Shown in pieces: positions 31,255 through 40,380 of a stretch of 43,785 bases of DNA. Position 1 is the first letter of the stretch. The number at the start of each line of letters is the position of its first letter. Both the position numbers and the translations under genes were made by a program. Origin of the DNA: Acidimicrobiia bacterium (GTDB lineage: Bacteria; Actinomycetota; Acidimicrobiia; IMCC26256; JAENVU01); assembly GCA_025361725.1 (NCBI GenBank), contig JANYJV010000138.1, forward strand, positions 1 through 43,785. The letters are read 5' to 3'. Below the pieces are notes generated by a model. That model ran no database searches. It was not told the DNA's origin and saw only the letters and a list, made by a program, of their open reading frames with translations.

Positions 31255-32788
31255 CAGCCTCCGAGCGCGCATCGCTGCCGACGCTCGCACGCAAAGACAC
31301 TCTGAACGCAGCTCCCCCGCCGGGCGCGTCCTCGACCCACACTTTTCCGCCGCACGACTCGACCAATCCGCGCACGATCGCGAGGCCCAGACCCATCCCG
31401 GGTTTCGTTCCGTTGGGATCGGTTCGGTAGAAGCGTTCGAAAATCCGCTCGCGTTCTTCCGGCGGAACACCGGGGCCCCTGTCGATCACGGACATCACCA
31501 CCTGATCGTCTGCCCGCTGGACTGCAACTCGGATCGGATCAGAGCCGTACTTGTGCGCGTTCTCGATGAGGTTGGTGAGCACACGACGCAACGCCTCGGG
31601 CTCCGCTCGCACCGAACACTCCGCCGGGATCTCGATCTCGACGGGGCGCCCGGCCACGTGCGAGTCGAGCGCGGTCAGGCGCACCAGCGCGCAGAGGTCG
31701 AGTTGCTGGGTGGCAGAGCGGTTCGAGTTCTCCTGCATCCGCGCCGCCGTGAGCATCTCCTCGACCATCGTCTGGAGCCGCCCGGATTGACGGTCGACGA
31801 CATCGAGCAGCTCCTCGCGCTGGCCCGGGTCATCGGTCCGACGCGATGCCGCGACGGCGCCCCGGATAGAAGTGATGGGCGTTCGCAGCTCGTGGCTCAC
31901 CGACGCGACGAACTGTGATTTCATCCGGTCCGATTCCAAGAGTTTCGCGACGTTCGCCCGCTCGGCTTCGTACAAGCCGGCCTTGGCCGTCGCCGCGGCG
32001 ACGGGTTCGGCGAAGAGATTCAGGACCGAGAGATCGTCTTCGTCGAACGCGTCGTCTTTCGGAGCGAGCAACGTGAGGACCCCGAGCAGTTGGCCACGAT
32101 TGACGAGTGGAACGCACATCGCACCACCGATGTCGGTCTCGGAGTCGAGCACGCCACCGATGTCAGCCGGGGACACCACCTGCGGCACGAGGAGCGGTTC
32201 GCGACTTTGCGCGACCCGACCGACGATCGACTCGCCCAGCCGAACACGCGCATCCCGAGCGATCCCGCGCCCTCGCACCGCGACGACACGCAGCATCGCT
32301 TGGTCTTCGAGCAGCATCACCGAGCCCCCGGATCCCTCAAGGAGATCGAGCGCGTTGGCGAGAATCGCATCGAGCACGTCGTCGAGATCCATCACCGAGT
32401 TCAGTGCCTTCCCCGCGTTGAAGAGCGCGGTGTTCATCTGGATCTGGAGCGCCATCGTGTTGCTCAAGATTCGCTCGTCCACCAGCAGGCGCGAGAGCCG
32501 GTGCAGGTGCACTTCCTTTTCAACCGCGTACACGCAGAATCCGACCGCGAGGGCCCCGACGCCACCTGCCAGGAGCAGGGGCTGTCCGGTCACCCACTTC
32601 ACGTTGTCGGTGGCTCCCGAGACGGCAATCGCGGCCAGGCCGACCGCGACCATCACGATGATCATGATCGACCAGAGCTGCAGTCGACGGCGTTCGACCA
32701 TCTCGATCGACGGCGCGTGGTCGTGCATGCCGGCGACGCGCGCTTCGTGGCGGATGCGCTGACTGATCTCTACGGGGAGCTGGTCCAT
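31244..32788 (-). CDS. Membrane histidine kinase with GAF domain
   Basis: 514 residues: two membrane helices (about 37-57 and 69-89) with a very short outside loop, a GAF domain (about 130-265, with GGSVMLLEDQAMLRVVAVRG and GAMCVPLVNRGQLLGVLTL), HisKA with His299 in VASVSHELRTPITSIRGA, and HATPase with LIENAHKYG, DRGPGVP and GMGLGLAIVRG. The short loop suggests that sensing occurs inside the cell or membrane, through GAF. It pairs with the single-domain receiver. The ATG at 32788 is chosen from family layout; the upstream open frame is not coding. Bases 32789-32916 hold no gene. Confidence 0.9.
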   Translation of the reverse strand: MDQLPVEISQRIRHEARVAGMHDHAPSIEMVERRRLQLWSIMIIVMVAVGLAAIAVSGATDNVKWVTGQPLLLAGGVGALAVGFCVYAVEKEVHLHRLSRLLVDERILSNTMALQIQMNTALFNAGKALNSVMDLDDVLDAILANALDLLEGSGGSVMLLEDQAMLRVVAVRGRGIARDARVRLGESIVGRVAQSREPLLVPQVVSPADIGGVLDSETDIGGAMCVPLVNRGQLLGVLTLLAPKDDAFDEDDLSVLNLFAEPVAAATAKAGLYEAERANVAKLLESDRMKSQFVASVSHELRTPITSIRGAVAASRRTDDPGQREELLDVVDRQSGRLQTMVEEMLTAARMQENSNRSATQQLDLCALVRLTALDSHVAGRPVEIEIPAECSVRAEPEALRRVLTNLIENAHKYGSDPIRVAVQRADDQVVMSVIDRGPGVPPEERERIFERFYRTDPNGTKPGMGLGLAIVRGLVESCGGKVWVEDAPGGGAAFRVSLRASVGSDARSEAVHV

Positions 32789-32916
32789 GTCGCCTCTCGA
32801 CTGTCGACCGTGCATCGACCCCAAGTCGAGGTGGCTTGAGAGGCTCCGGGCAGATCTCACCGGGTTTCGGACCCGGCGGTACCGAGCGTGGTGAGGAGCG
32901 CCCGGATCGGACCGAC

Positions 32917-33507
32917 TCAGACGAGGGCGGCGTAGGGCGGCGCGGGGTTGTACTCCATCGCCATCTGGGTGGTTCGAGCGTGTTCCACCGAGTAGAGCTG
33001 GCCGACGAGCCACAGGGACATATCGATCCCGGCACTCACCCCCGCCGACGTGACGAGATTGCCATCTCGGACGTAGCGGGCGTTCTCGACCAGCTCGATC
33101 CCCGGAGCCAGGCTGCGAAACTCGTCGAAGGCCGCCCAGTGCGTCGTCACCCGTTTCCCGGCTGCCGGCCCGGCCGCTTCGAGCACGAACGACCCGGTGC
33201 ACACACTGGTGACCCACTGGCACTGGGGCGCCACGCGCCGGATGAAGTCCAACAACGCCCCGTTCGTTCGCTGCACTCGAGTGCCCTGACCGCCGGGGAC
33301 GAGGACCACGTCCAGTGTGGGAGCGTCCTCGAAGGTGTGATCGGGGAGGACCCGCAGACCCTTGCGGCATCGGACCGGGTCCAGGGTCTCGGCGATGGTC
33401 ACCACTCGATCACCATCGGTGCGGGCCATCGTGAACACCTCCCAGGGACCGGCCCAATCGAGCTCCTCGGCGTCGGTGAACAACACAATCCCGATGGTCA
33501 GTGACAT
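32917..33507 (-). CDS. DJ-1/PfpI-family protein (isonitrile hydratase-like)
   Basis: 196 residues. GIVLFTDAEELDWAGPWEVF at the start, LVPGGQGTRV, and the nucleophile elbow VTSVCTGSFVLEAAG with the reactive Cys, then TTHWAAFDEF. Closest in pattern to isonitrile hydratase-type members of the class I glutamine amidotransferase fold; the substrate is unknown. GGAG lies 9 bases before the ATG. It follows the GlxA-type regulator by 40 bases on the same strand and is related in sequence to that protein's N-terminal domain. Confidence 0.87.
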   Translation of the reverse strand: MSLTIGIVLFTDAEELDWAGPWEVFTMARTDGDRVVTIAETLDPVRCRKGLRVLPDHTFEDAPTLDVVLVPGGQGTRVQRTNGALLDFIRRVAPQCQWVTSVCTGSFVLEAAGPAAGKRVTTHWAAFDEFRSLAPGIELVENARYVRDGNLVTSAGVSAGIDMSLWLVGQLYSVEHARTTQMAMEYNPAPPYAALV

Positions 33508-33547
33508 GTGACTACTCCAGCGTTCGGCGGAGGGGATAGGGGGTTCA

Positions 33548-34510
33548 TCACGCGGCCCGGAAGCGGCGGCGATAGTCCGACGGTGCAACGTGAAACGCGC
33601 GGAGGAACGATCGCCGCATCGTCTCGGACGAGCCGAACCCACAATCCCTCGCAACCGTATCGACCCCGACATCAGATTCCTCGAGTCGCCGGCGTGCTGC
33701 TTCGAGGCGGGCACGTTCGACGTAGCGCGCCGGAGTGGTCCCGGTGTTGGCGGTGAACACGCGGGCGAAATGGCGTGGGCTCATCGCGGCTCGCTCGGCC
33801 AGCTGCGCGACCGACAAGTCTTCGGCCACGTGCTCCACGATCCACGCCTGCAGTTCCGCGACCTCGTCCCGATCGCCGGACTGCAACTCGAGAGCAGTGC
33901 TGAACTGAGCCTGGCCACCGGGGCGTTTGAGGAAGACGACGAGCTGACGGGCAACGGCCATCGCAACCTCGTGGCCAACGTCTTCTTCCACGAAGGACAG
34001 CGCGAGATCGATGCCGGCCGTGACCCCGGCCGAGGTCGAGACCGAGCCGTCGCGCACGAAGATCGGATCCGACTCCACGGTGACGGTCGGGTAGGTGCGC
34101 GCGAGTTCCTCGCACGCACTCCAATGGGTGGTGGCGCGGCGCCCGTCGAGCAGCCCGGCGGCCGCCAAGATGAACGCACCGGAACACACGGACGCCACGC
34201 GCCGGGCCGAACCGGCGAGTCGCTTGACCTGAGCCATGAGCTTCGGATCGGAGATGGTGTGCGTGATGCCCAGGCGGTCGCCGCCGGCGACGATGAACGT
34301 GTCGATCGGCCCGACGATGTCCGCGATCGCCAGGTCGGCGACGAGCCGGAGCCCGCTCATCGTGCGGACCGGCCCTGGTTCCGGTGCCACCACGTCGACC
34401 GAATAGAACGCCGTCCCGACGGCTCGTTCTGTTGCGGCGAACACTTCGAGTGGACCGGTGACATCAAGGCTCTGACCGCCGTCGAAGGTAAGGATCACAA
34501 TCCGTCGCAT
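33548..34510 (-). CDS. GlxA-type regulator: DJ-1/PfpI domain plus AraC-type HTH
   Basis: 320 residues. The N-terminal amidotransferase-like domain (1-190) has ILTFDGGQSLDVTGPLEVF, VAGGDRLG and VASVCSGAFILAAAG. The C-terminal AraC domain has two helix-turn-helix units (LSVAQLAERAAMSPRHFARVF and VGVDTVARDCGFGSSETMRRSF). It probably senses a small molecule through the DJ-1 domain and may control the neighbouring DJ-1 gene. The ATG at 34510 lacks a strong ribosome-binding site. Confidence 0.9.
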   Translation of the reverse strand: MRRIVILTFDGGQSLDVTGPLEVFAATERAVGTAFYSVDVVAPEPGPVRTMSGLRLVADLAIADIVGPIDTFIVAGGDRLGITHTISDPKLMAQVKRLAGSARRVASVCSGAFILAAAGLLDGRRATTHWSACEELARTYPTVTVESDPIFVRDGSVSTSAGVTAGIDLALSFVEEDVGHEVAMAVARQLVVFLKRPGGQAQFSTALELQSGDRDEVAELQAWIVEHVAEDLSVAQLAERAAMSPRHFARVFTANTGTTPARYVERARLEAARRRLEESDVGVDTVARDCGFGSSETMRRSFLRAFHVAPSDYRRRFRAA

Positions 34511-34576
34511 AAACGCAGTGTGAACCACCCGCCCCGTGGCCGCAATAGCCAAGTGCCCCCTTTTCCTGCCTTCACT

Positions 34577-34826
34577 ACTGCTCGTACGGCATTTCGGCTC
34601 GTCCGCTCCGTGGTTGAAAAGCGCGCGGCCACCGGGACGCTCCCGAGCTGTACGCCTCCACTCCGTTACGGCTCTCGTGTAGGTCAAGCACGTGCTGACG
34701 GCAAGTTCAGGCACGCAAGTACCGAGACCGAGCGGAGCCTGCGGAGCGAGCCGCGAGGAAGTGAGCCCGGGAGGGCCGCGAGCATCGAGACGGCGAACGT
34801 ACGAGCCATAGGCACGGACGAGCAGT
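34577..34826 (-). repeat. Dispersed intergenic repeat, copy B, with inverted ends
   Basis: Both ends begin ACTGCTCGT (left from 34577 on the plus strand, right from 34826 on the minus strand). They share a second block, GGCTCGT, at the same distance, with 23 of 33 positions alike. The right end matches copy A (10540) over about 80 bases. The first base of the right end is the last base of the VWA gene stop codon. It fills most of the 315-base gap 34511-34825; the remaining 66 bases next to the GlxA-type gene hold its promoter region and nothing else seen. Confidence 0.7.
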
Positions 34827-36847
34827 CAGGAAGCTCGGCGGTGGGCGGTGCGGTGTTCGAGGAAGTCGACGAGGACGTAGTCGCCGAGGGTGGCCGCGGG
34901 GGTGAAGAACGCGCGGCCTTGGTTCATCTTCATCATGCGGGTGACGAAGTCCTGGAGGTACGGAGACTCGTCGAGCATGAAGGTGTTGATGCGGATCCCC
35001 GCCCGGGTGCAGCGACGAACCTCACGAAGGGTCTGTTCGATCGTGGCGTACGACGGTGGGTACTGGAAGACGGCCTCGCCACCCTCGATGTGGGCCGTCG
35101 GTTCGCCGTCGGTGACCATGATGATCTGCTTCGTGCCGGTCTGCTTTTCGAGTTGGGTCCGGGCGAGCAGCAGCGCGTGCTGCATGTTGGTTCCCCACTC
35201 GAAGTCCCAACTGAGTTCGGGAAGCAGCTGCGGCTTGACGTCGCGGGCGACGCGCCCGAATGACACGAGCCCGAAGTAGTCGTTCGGGAACTGGGTCGTG
35301 ATGAGCGAATGGAGCGCCATCGCGACCTTCTTGGCCGGCAGGAAGTTGTCCCGCATCGGCATCGACATGGAAACGTCGAGCAGCAACACGGTTGAGCTCT
35401 TCGTCACGATCTCGGTGCGTTCGACCTCGAAGTCCGCCGGGTTCAGCCGCACGGGAGTGCCTCCGCCCTGGCGAGTGATGCCGTTGCGGATCGTCTGTTC
35501 GACGTTCAGGTTGAACGGATCGCCGAATTCGTAGGCCTTGTGTTCATACGCGCGCTCGTGACCGACGCCGTTGCGTTCGATCGAGTGCCGGCCGGCCCGG
35601 TCCTTCACCAGGTTGCGGAACAAGTCGCTGAGCGCCTTCTGGCCGAGCGCGCGCACGCCCTTCGGAGTGAGCTCGTAGCGACCGTCTCGCTGATCGATCA
35701 GACCGGCGTCCTTCAGCATCTGCGCCAGGTCTTGCAAGCGCTCGAGTGACCGCGCGACGTCGTTGCCGAGCAGATCACGCGCTTGATCGATGTCGACCTC
35801 GGCGAGTTGGCCCGGCTGGGTGACTCCCTGCAACATCTGCTCGAGGCCGTCGAGGTCCCCAATGGTTTGGAGCACACTCGACATCTGCCCCATCGACATC
35901 GGTTGGTCGCCACTGAAGTCCAGCGACTGGCCCCACGGCATGTTCGGAAACGCCTGTTGCAGGTTGCGGCCGAGTTCGCCCATCTGCCATTGCAGATCCA
36001 TGTCTTCGAGCAACGAATCTGCGAGTTGTTGAATCTGCGCGCGCTGCTCGGGGGTCATCGAGTTCAGCAGCTGCTGCATTGCCGCCATCGACTGCGCCAT
36101 CTGTTCGAGCAACTCGTCGAGGGTCTCGGGATTGCCGGGGAAGAAGTCTCCGAACTCCTCCATGAACTTTGCGAAGTCCGGTTCCTCACCGCGCTCCCGT
36201 TGCTCGAGCATCTGGTTGAGGCCGGCCAACATGTCTTTCATCCGCGCGAGTTGCTCGGGTGACACGTTTTGCATGCCTTCGGACATCTGGTTGAAGTAGC
36301 TCTGCATCAGCTGCTGCCGCAGCTCGTCCATCAGACCTTCGAACTCTTGACGCGCCGCGTCGTCCATGAAGTCGTAGTTCTGCAGTGCCTGGACCCGGCC
36401 CGCAAGATCGTCGGGGACCAGATCGAGTTCGAGACCGCGTTCCTGCGCAAGCTGTTCCACGATCTCGCGACGGCGTTCGTCGTCGCCGGCTCGAGCTTCT
36501 TGCACGCGTCGGTCCATCCCGGCCCGTTCGTGTTCCATCACGTCGTTCAACTTCTCTGCGATGTCGTCGTACACGCCACCGAGGTCGCGCTGCTCGAGTT
36601 CCTGCTGTCGGCGCTCACGCAGCTTCTTGAGCATTTCTTGCATGCCCATGAGCTGCTCGCCGTTGCGGTCCTGAAACCCCTGCTGGAGCATGCGGCGCAT
36701 CGCCGCGTTGAGGTCGCCGTGGTACAGCAGCTCGTCGGCCATCTCGGAGAGCAAGGCATCGGCATCGAGATCGAAACCGACCTGGGTGCCGTCCCACGCC
36801 GAGTACTGGAACCCCGAGGCCTCTCGACGCGAACGACGTTTACGCAT
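34826..36847 (-). CDS. VWA-domain protein, partner of MoxR-type AAA+ ATPase
   Basis: 673 residues. A basic start (MRKRRSRRE), a long helical region rich in Gln, Met and Glu (about 70-400, much of it coiled-coil-like), and a C-terminal von Willebrand A domain (about 485-640) with MIDAS residues DVSMS (491-495), Thr in GTNMQ and VTDGEP. Such proteins pair with MoxR/ChlI-like ATPases as metal- or cofactor-insertion chaperones. The matching ATPase lies at 42811-43785, not next to it as is usual. The ATG is preceded by TACCCT and 6 bases, hence leaderless. The stop codon merges with a dispersed repeat. Confidence 0.88.
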   Translation of the reverse strand: MRKRRSRREASGFQYSAWDGTQVGFDLDADALLSEMADELLYHGDLNAAMRRMLQQGFQDRNGEQLMGMQEMLKKLRERRQQELEQRDLGGVYDDIAEKLNDVMEHERAGMDRRVQEARAGDDERRREIVEQLAQERGLELDLVPDDLAGRVQALQNYDFMDDAARQEFEGLMDELRQQLMQSYFNQMSEGMQNVSPEQLARMKDMLAGLNQMLEQRERGEEPDFAKFMEEFGDFFPGNPETLDELLEQMAQSMAAMQQLLNSMTPEQRAQIQQLADSLLEDMDLQWQMGELGRNLQQAFPNMPWGQSLDFSGDQPMSMGQMSSVLQTIGDLDGLEQMLQGVTQPGQLAEVDIDQARDLLGNDVARSLERLQDLAQMLKDAGLIDQRDGRYELTPKGVRALGQKALSDLFRNLVKDRAGRHSIERNGVGHERAYEHKAYEFGDPFNLNVEQTIRNGITRQGGGTPVRLNPADFEVERTEIVTKSSTVLLLDVSMSMPMRDNFLPAKKVAMALHSLITTQFPNDYFGLVSFGRVARDVKPQLLPELSWDFEWGTNMQHALLLARTQLEKQTGTKQIIMVTDGEPTAHIEGGEAVFQYPPSYATIEQTLREVRRCTRAGIRINTFMLDESPYLQDFVTRMMKMNQGRAFFTPAATLGDYVLVDFLEHRTAHRRAS

Positions 36848-38087
36848 CCGTCGAGGGTACCGCCATCGGGTTCGGCGCTGCGCTCGCGATCGAGCTCGAA
36901 ATGCCGACACCCGAGGTGGCAGCGGGGATGGCCAACGCCCATCGGTCGATGGCGAAGACGACCACGCCACTCGCGGCCGACGCCGCGGCGATGGTCCAGG
37001 GCAAAGCGCCGGTTCCGACCGAATCGAGGAGTGCGCCGATGAGCGGAGGGAGCAGGAGGCCGCCGAGGGCTGCACCCGCGATGCACCAGGCCGTCACCAC
37101 CCCCGACAGCGGAACGACGTGATGGAGGTGCGCGAGCATCGTCGGGAACTGCGGTGCGATGACGGCGCCGAAGAGCACCGACAGGACGAGCAGTGGAATG
37201 GTGCGCGACCCCGCCGCGCCGACGCCGACGGCGAGCAGCGTCGCCACTCCGACGCTCCACCCCAGAATGCGTCCAGTCGCGATCCGATCGCCGCGCCAGA
37301 CCATTGCGATGCGGCCGAGCAGGAAGCCGACCCAGAACGCGACGGTCAACCCGGTGGCCCACCCCGAGCCGAGTCCCAGCTCGTCGCTGTAGGTGGCGAT
37401 CCAGCCCGCGAACCCGATCTCGAGGCCCACGTACAGGAGGAAGAACAGCGCAACCAACGCGAGCCGCCACCTCTCCGGTGCCATACCGCGCTGGGCGTGA
37501 TCATCAGCGGCTTGGCGCGCCGATCCGGCCCGATCACCGAACCACAACGTGCAGGCGACCGCACCGGTGCCCGCTGCGAACGCTGCGCACGCCGGCCAGA
37601 GCGAATCGGTCGCCGACAGTGAGATGCCCACCACAAGCGGCGCGATCACCGCGCCCACTGCGAACGACATGTGTAAGGCGTTGATCGATGACACCAACCG
37701 CTCGGGCGCGACGAGCCCCGACACCACCGTGTTGCCACCGACATCGACGCTCCCGGCGCCAAAGCCGATGACTGCCCCGGCAATGACGATGAATCCGAGT
37801 TCGCTCGCACCCGGAACCACCAGAATCGCCACCGCGAACGCACCGAGAGATACCGCCATCAAGTGCCGGCCGCCGAACCTGCGAAACACTCGCCCGGCCA
37901 CGATCGAACCGATCAGGCCGCCGAGCGACTGGGCGCTGAACACGATGCCCATCTCACCGACCGTCGAACCCGTCTGGTGACGCAGTTCGGGCAGCGCCGG
38001 CCCCAAGAAGCTCATGGCGATCCCGAGACCCAGAAACGCACCGAAATACGGAGCGAGCGGTCGCCATCGTTGGATCGCGGATTGCAC
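36840..38087 (-). CDS. MFS permease (fucose permease / NaGLT1-like)
   Basis: 415 residues and about 12 membrane helices. Segments GSTVGEMGIVFSAQSLGGLIGS, split here as GSTVGEMGIVF and SAQSLGGLIGS, and INALHMSFAVGAVIAPL resemble the sugar-permease group that includes FucP and NaGLT1. A substrate sugar is plausible given the divergent GH1 gene pair but not shown. The start is a GTG with GAGGCG upstream. The 3' end overlaps the VWA gene start by 8 bases. Confidence 0.85.
   Translation of the reverse strand: MQSAIQRWRPLAPYFGAFLGLGIAMSFLGPALPELRHQTGSTVGEMGIVFSAQSLGGLIGSIVAGRVFRRFGGRHLMAVSLGAFAVAILVVPGASELGFIVIAGAVIGFGAGSVDVGGNTVVSGLVAPERLVSSINALHMSFAVGAVIAPLVVGISLSATDSLWPACAAFAAGTGAVACTLWFGDRAGSARQAADDHAQRGMAPERWRLALVALFFLLYVGLEIGFAGWIATYSDELGLGSGWATGLTVAFWVGFLLGRIAMVWRGDRIATGRILGWSVGVATLLAVGVGAAGSRTIPLLVLSVLFGAVIAPQFPTMLAHLHHVVPLSGVVTAWCIAGAALGGLLLPPLIGALLDSVGTGALPWTIAAASAASGVVVFAIDRWALAIPAATSGVGISSSIASAAPNPMAVPSTDA
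36854..36859 (-). promoter_or_regulatory. -10 box for leaderless VWA gene
   Basis: TACCCT on the minus strand, 6 bases before the ATG at 36847. It lies inside the last codons of the MFS gene. Confidence 0.5.
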
Positions 38088-38141
38088 GGAAACGCCTCGC
38101 CGACTCGTGGACTTCAGCGCCAGCGTTGCACAATCACGGGA

Positions 38142-38528
38142 ATGATCCGCCGTTGGAGCACCGCCGTTCCTCTGTTACTGCTGGTCGTCGTCGCGCTCGG
38201 CACCACGGCGTGCAGTCAGAAGGACGACACGCAATCGAAACTCCCTCGTCCGTCGCGTGCGTTTTGCGCCGCTGCGGCCCGCTATGACGCGGCGGTGTCT
38301 TCGAAGAAGGTGTCGCTCGCTCAACACGTCCGGTTCACACATGCCATCGCCAAGACTGCGCCCGCTGACGCCCGACGAGACGCGACGGTGGTGTGGCACT
38401 CGTTCGAGAAGCTGCGCGCCGGTGACCGTTCCGTGGTGGACAACCCGCGCGTCAAGGCTGCTATCGAACACGTGAACCGACGGGCCGGACAAGACTGCGG
38501 TTGGTACCGCCGCAAAGAAGGCTTGTGA
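38142..38528 (+). CDS. Small predicted lipoprotein
   Basis: 128 residues. A lipoprotein signal peptide with lipobox LGTTACSQ, then a mostly helical domain with two further cysteines (RAFCAAAARYDAAVS and GQDCGWYRR) that could form a disulfide. No family recognised. Its stop codon overlaps the GH1 start (GTGA), so the two are translated together. Confidence 0.78.
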   Translation: MIRRWSTAVPLLLLVVVALGTTACSQKDDTQSKLPRPSRAFCAAAARYDAAVSSKKVSLAQHVRFTHAIAKTAPADARRDATVVWHSFEKLRAGDRSVVDNPRVKAAIEHVNRRAGQDCGWYRRKEGL

Positions 38529-39727
38529 CGCACCCCGACAACTTCTGGTGGGGCACCGGTGCGTCGTCGACCCAGTGTGAAGGGGCGGCGCCGGAATCGG
38601 ATTGGTTCAGGGAGGAACAGCGTGGCACGTACCCGCGCAGTGGTGACGGCAGCGGGTTCGCGACCCGGTACGCCGAGGACTTTGCGTTGTACGCGGCGCA
38701 CGGACTCACCCATCATCGGATGTCGGTCGAGTGGGCGCGCATCGAGCCCGAGCAGGGACGGCCGGACTTCGCGGTCGTCGAGCACTACCGCGAGATCCTG
38801 CAAACCGCACGCGACGCAGGGATCTCGCCGTGGGTGTGTCTCCATCACTTCACCCTGCCCGGCTGGTTCACCGAGATAGGTGACGGTGCGTTCCGAGACG
38901 ACCACGCGCGCAGCTACTACTGGGCACGTCACGTCGCCTTTTGCGGCGAACAGTTCGGTGACCTGGTGTTTGGTTGGAAACCGATCAACGAACCCTTCGG
39001 GTACGCGGCATTGAGCTATCAACTCGGCGTGTTGCCACCGCGCCGGCGGAACTTCGGGCAGATGATCGAGGCGTATCGCGGCATCCTGTTGGCGCAGCGA
39101 GACGCGTGGCGAGAATTGCGGGGCGCGGGGACGCCAGTTGCCACGATCCACAACCTGTCACCACTGTTCTCGGTCGACGATTCCGTACCCGCCGAACACA
39201 ACACCCGAGACATCGACGAGTTGATGTGGGGAGTCTGGATGCGCGCCGATCGTGACGGCGTGCTCGCACTGCCCGGCCGCGGCGTCGAGGAAGTGGCGGA
39301 CCTGCGCGAGTGTTGCGACCTCGTGGGCTTCTCGTACTACTCGGCCAACGCCGTCGGACGCGACCGCAGCTTCTCGCCCTACCCGAGCAACGCACGCGTC
39401 GGACCGCTCGGGTACGCGCCGTGGAGCGAAGGTCTCGGCATCGTGCTCCGCCGACTCCACGACGAGCTCCCGGGTCGACCACTCCTCATCTGCGAGCACG
39501 GCGTGGGCACCGACGACGACGAATGGCGCACCGACGTGCTCCGCGAGTCACTCGCGGTCGTGGACGAAGCCATCCGCGATGGCGTGGACGTCCGCGGCTT
39601 CTTCCACTGGACCGGCGTCGACAACTACGAGTGGACCTTCGGCTACGACGTTCCGTTCGGGCTGTTCACCCGTGACCGAGAGCCACGCCCGAGCGCCGCG
39701 ATGCTTGCGGCACACATCCGGGGTTGA
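38525..39727 (+). CDS. Glycoside hydrolase family 1 (beta-glycosidase)
   Basis: 400 residues, shorter than the usual 440-470. N-terminal FWWGTGASSTQCEGA, RMSVEWARIEPEQG, acid/base Glu156 in KPINEPFGY, and nucleophile Glu324 in LLICEHGVGTDD, where the common ENG reads EHG. GWFTEIG and FFHWTGVDNYEW are also typical. It hydrolyses beta-linked sugars; no signal peptide, so it acts in the cytoplasm. The GTG at 38525 has AAGAAGG upstream and overlaps the lipoprotein stop codon. The divergent sugar-type MFS permease suggests a shared substrate. Confidence 0.9.
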   Translation: MTHPDNFWWGTGASSTQCEGAAPESDWFREEQRGTYPRSGDGSGFATRYAEDFALYAAHGLTHHRMSVEWARIEPEQGRPDFAVVEHYREILQTARDAGISPWVCLHHFTLPGWFTEIGDGAFRDDHARSYYWARHVAFCGEQFGDLVFGWKPINEPFGYAALSYQLGVLPPRRRNFGQMIEAYRGILLAQRDAWRELRGAGTPVATIHNLSPLFSVDDSVPAEHNTRDIDELMWGVWMRADRDGVLALPGRGVEEVADLRECCDLVGFSYYSANAVGRDRSFSPYPSNARVGPLGYAPWSEGLGIVLRRLHDELPGRPLLICEHGVGTDDDEWRTDVLRESLAVVDEAIRDGVDVRGFFHWTGVDNYEWTFGYDVPFGLFTRDREPRPSAAMLAAHIRG

Positions 39728-39754
39728 CGTTGGTACGACCGCTGCACGGCTGAC

Positions 39755-39760
39755 TAGGTT
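39755..39760 (+). promoter_or_regulatory. -10 box for leaderless ParA-like gene
   Basis: TAGGTT, 6 bases, then the ATG at 39767, with no ribosome-binding site. Confidence 0.55.
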
Positions 39761-39766
39761 CAGCGC

Positions 39767-40366
39767 ATGATCGTGGTCGTTGCAGCGTTGAAGGGTGGGG
39801 TCGGCAAGACGACGACCTCCGTGTATCTGGCGGCGGTGGCGTGGTCGAGCCGTCGCCCCGTGACACTGATCGACGCCGACGCGCAGGCCAGCGCCGCCGA
39901 GTGGATCGAACAGGCCGACGCCGAACCGCTCGACGCGGTGACCGTCGTGGAGGCACCCACGACCCGGCTGCTCACCAGAGCGCTCGGGCGTATCGCTCCG
40001 GACGAGGTGGGGATCGTCGACTCGCCGCCGGGCAACGAACGGATGCTGGAAGCGGCCATGTCGGTCGCCGACTGTGTGGTGATCCCGACGCGCGTCGGCG
40101 GCGTCGAGACGGCACGGGCGGAGGCGGTCTTCGACCTGGTTCCTCGCAAGACCCCGGCCGGCCTCGTCATCTGCTCCGCGCGCACCTACACCCGCGACTA
40201 CCAGGACGCGATGGCGGGCTGGCGCGAGGCGCAGGTCCCGGTCTGGGGATCGATACCGGAACGAGTCACCATCGCCGCGGGACCGGACGCCTACCTCGCA
40301 CCCGATGGTCTCGACAGCTATCGAAGCGTCTGGCGTCGAGCGCTCCGGTCTGTACGCGAGGCCTGA
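39767..40366 (+). CDS. ParA/MinD-family ATPase
   Basis: 199 residues. Deviant Walker A LKGGVGKTTTSVYLA, DADAQASAAEW, and the switch segment GIVDSPPGNE. Short ParA proteins of this kind move or position cargo such as plasmids, carboxysomes or chemoreceptors. No parB or parS-like site is seen, so its cargo is unknown. It converges with the nucleotidyltransferase gene, with 14 bases between. Confidence 0.88.
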   Translation: MIVVVAALKGGVGKTTTSVYLAAVAWSSRRPVTLIDADAQASAAEWIEQADAEPLDAVTVVEAPTTRLLTRALGRIAPDEVGIVDSPPGNERMLEAAMSVADCVVIPTRVGGVETARAEAVFDLVPRKTPAGLVICSARTYTRDYQDAMAGWREAQVPVWGSIPERVTIAAGPDAYLAPDGLDSYRSVWRRALRSVREA

Positions 40367-40380
40367 TCCGAGGAGTCCGA

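Noticed and set aside
39767-40366. Plasmid partition locus
   Set aside because: Only a short ParA is present; no parB, no centromere-like repeats and no replication gene.
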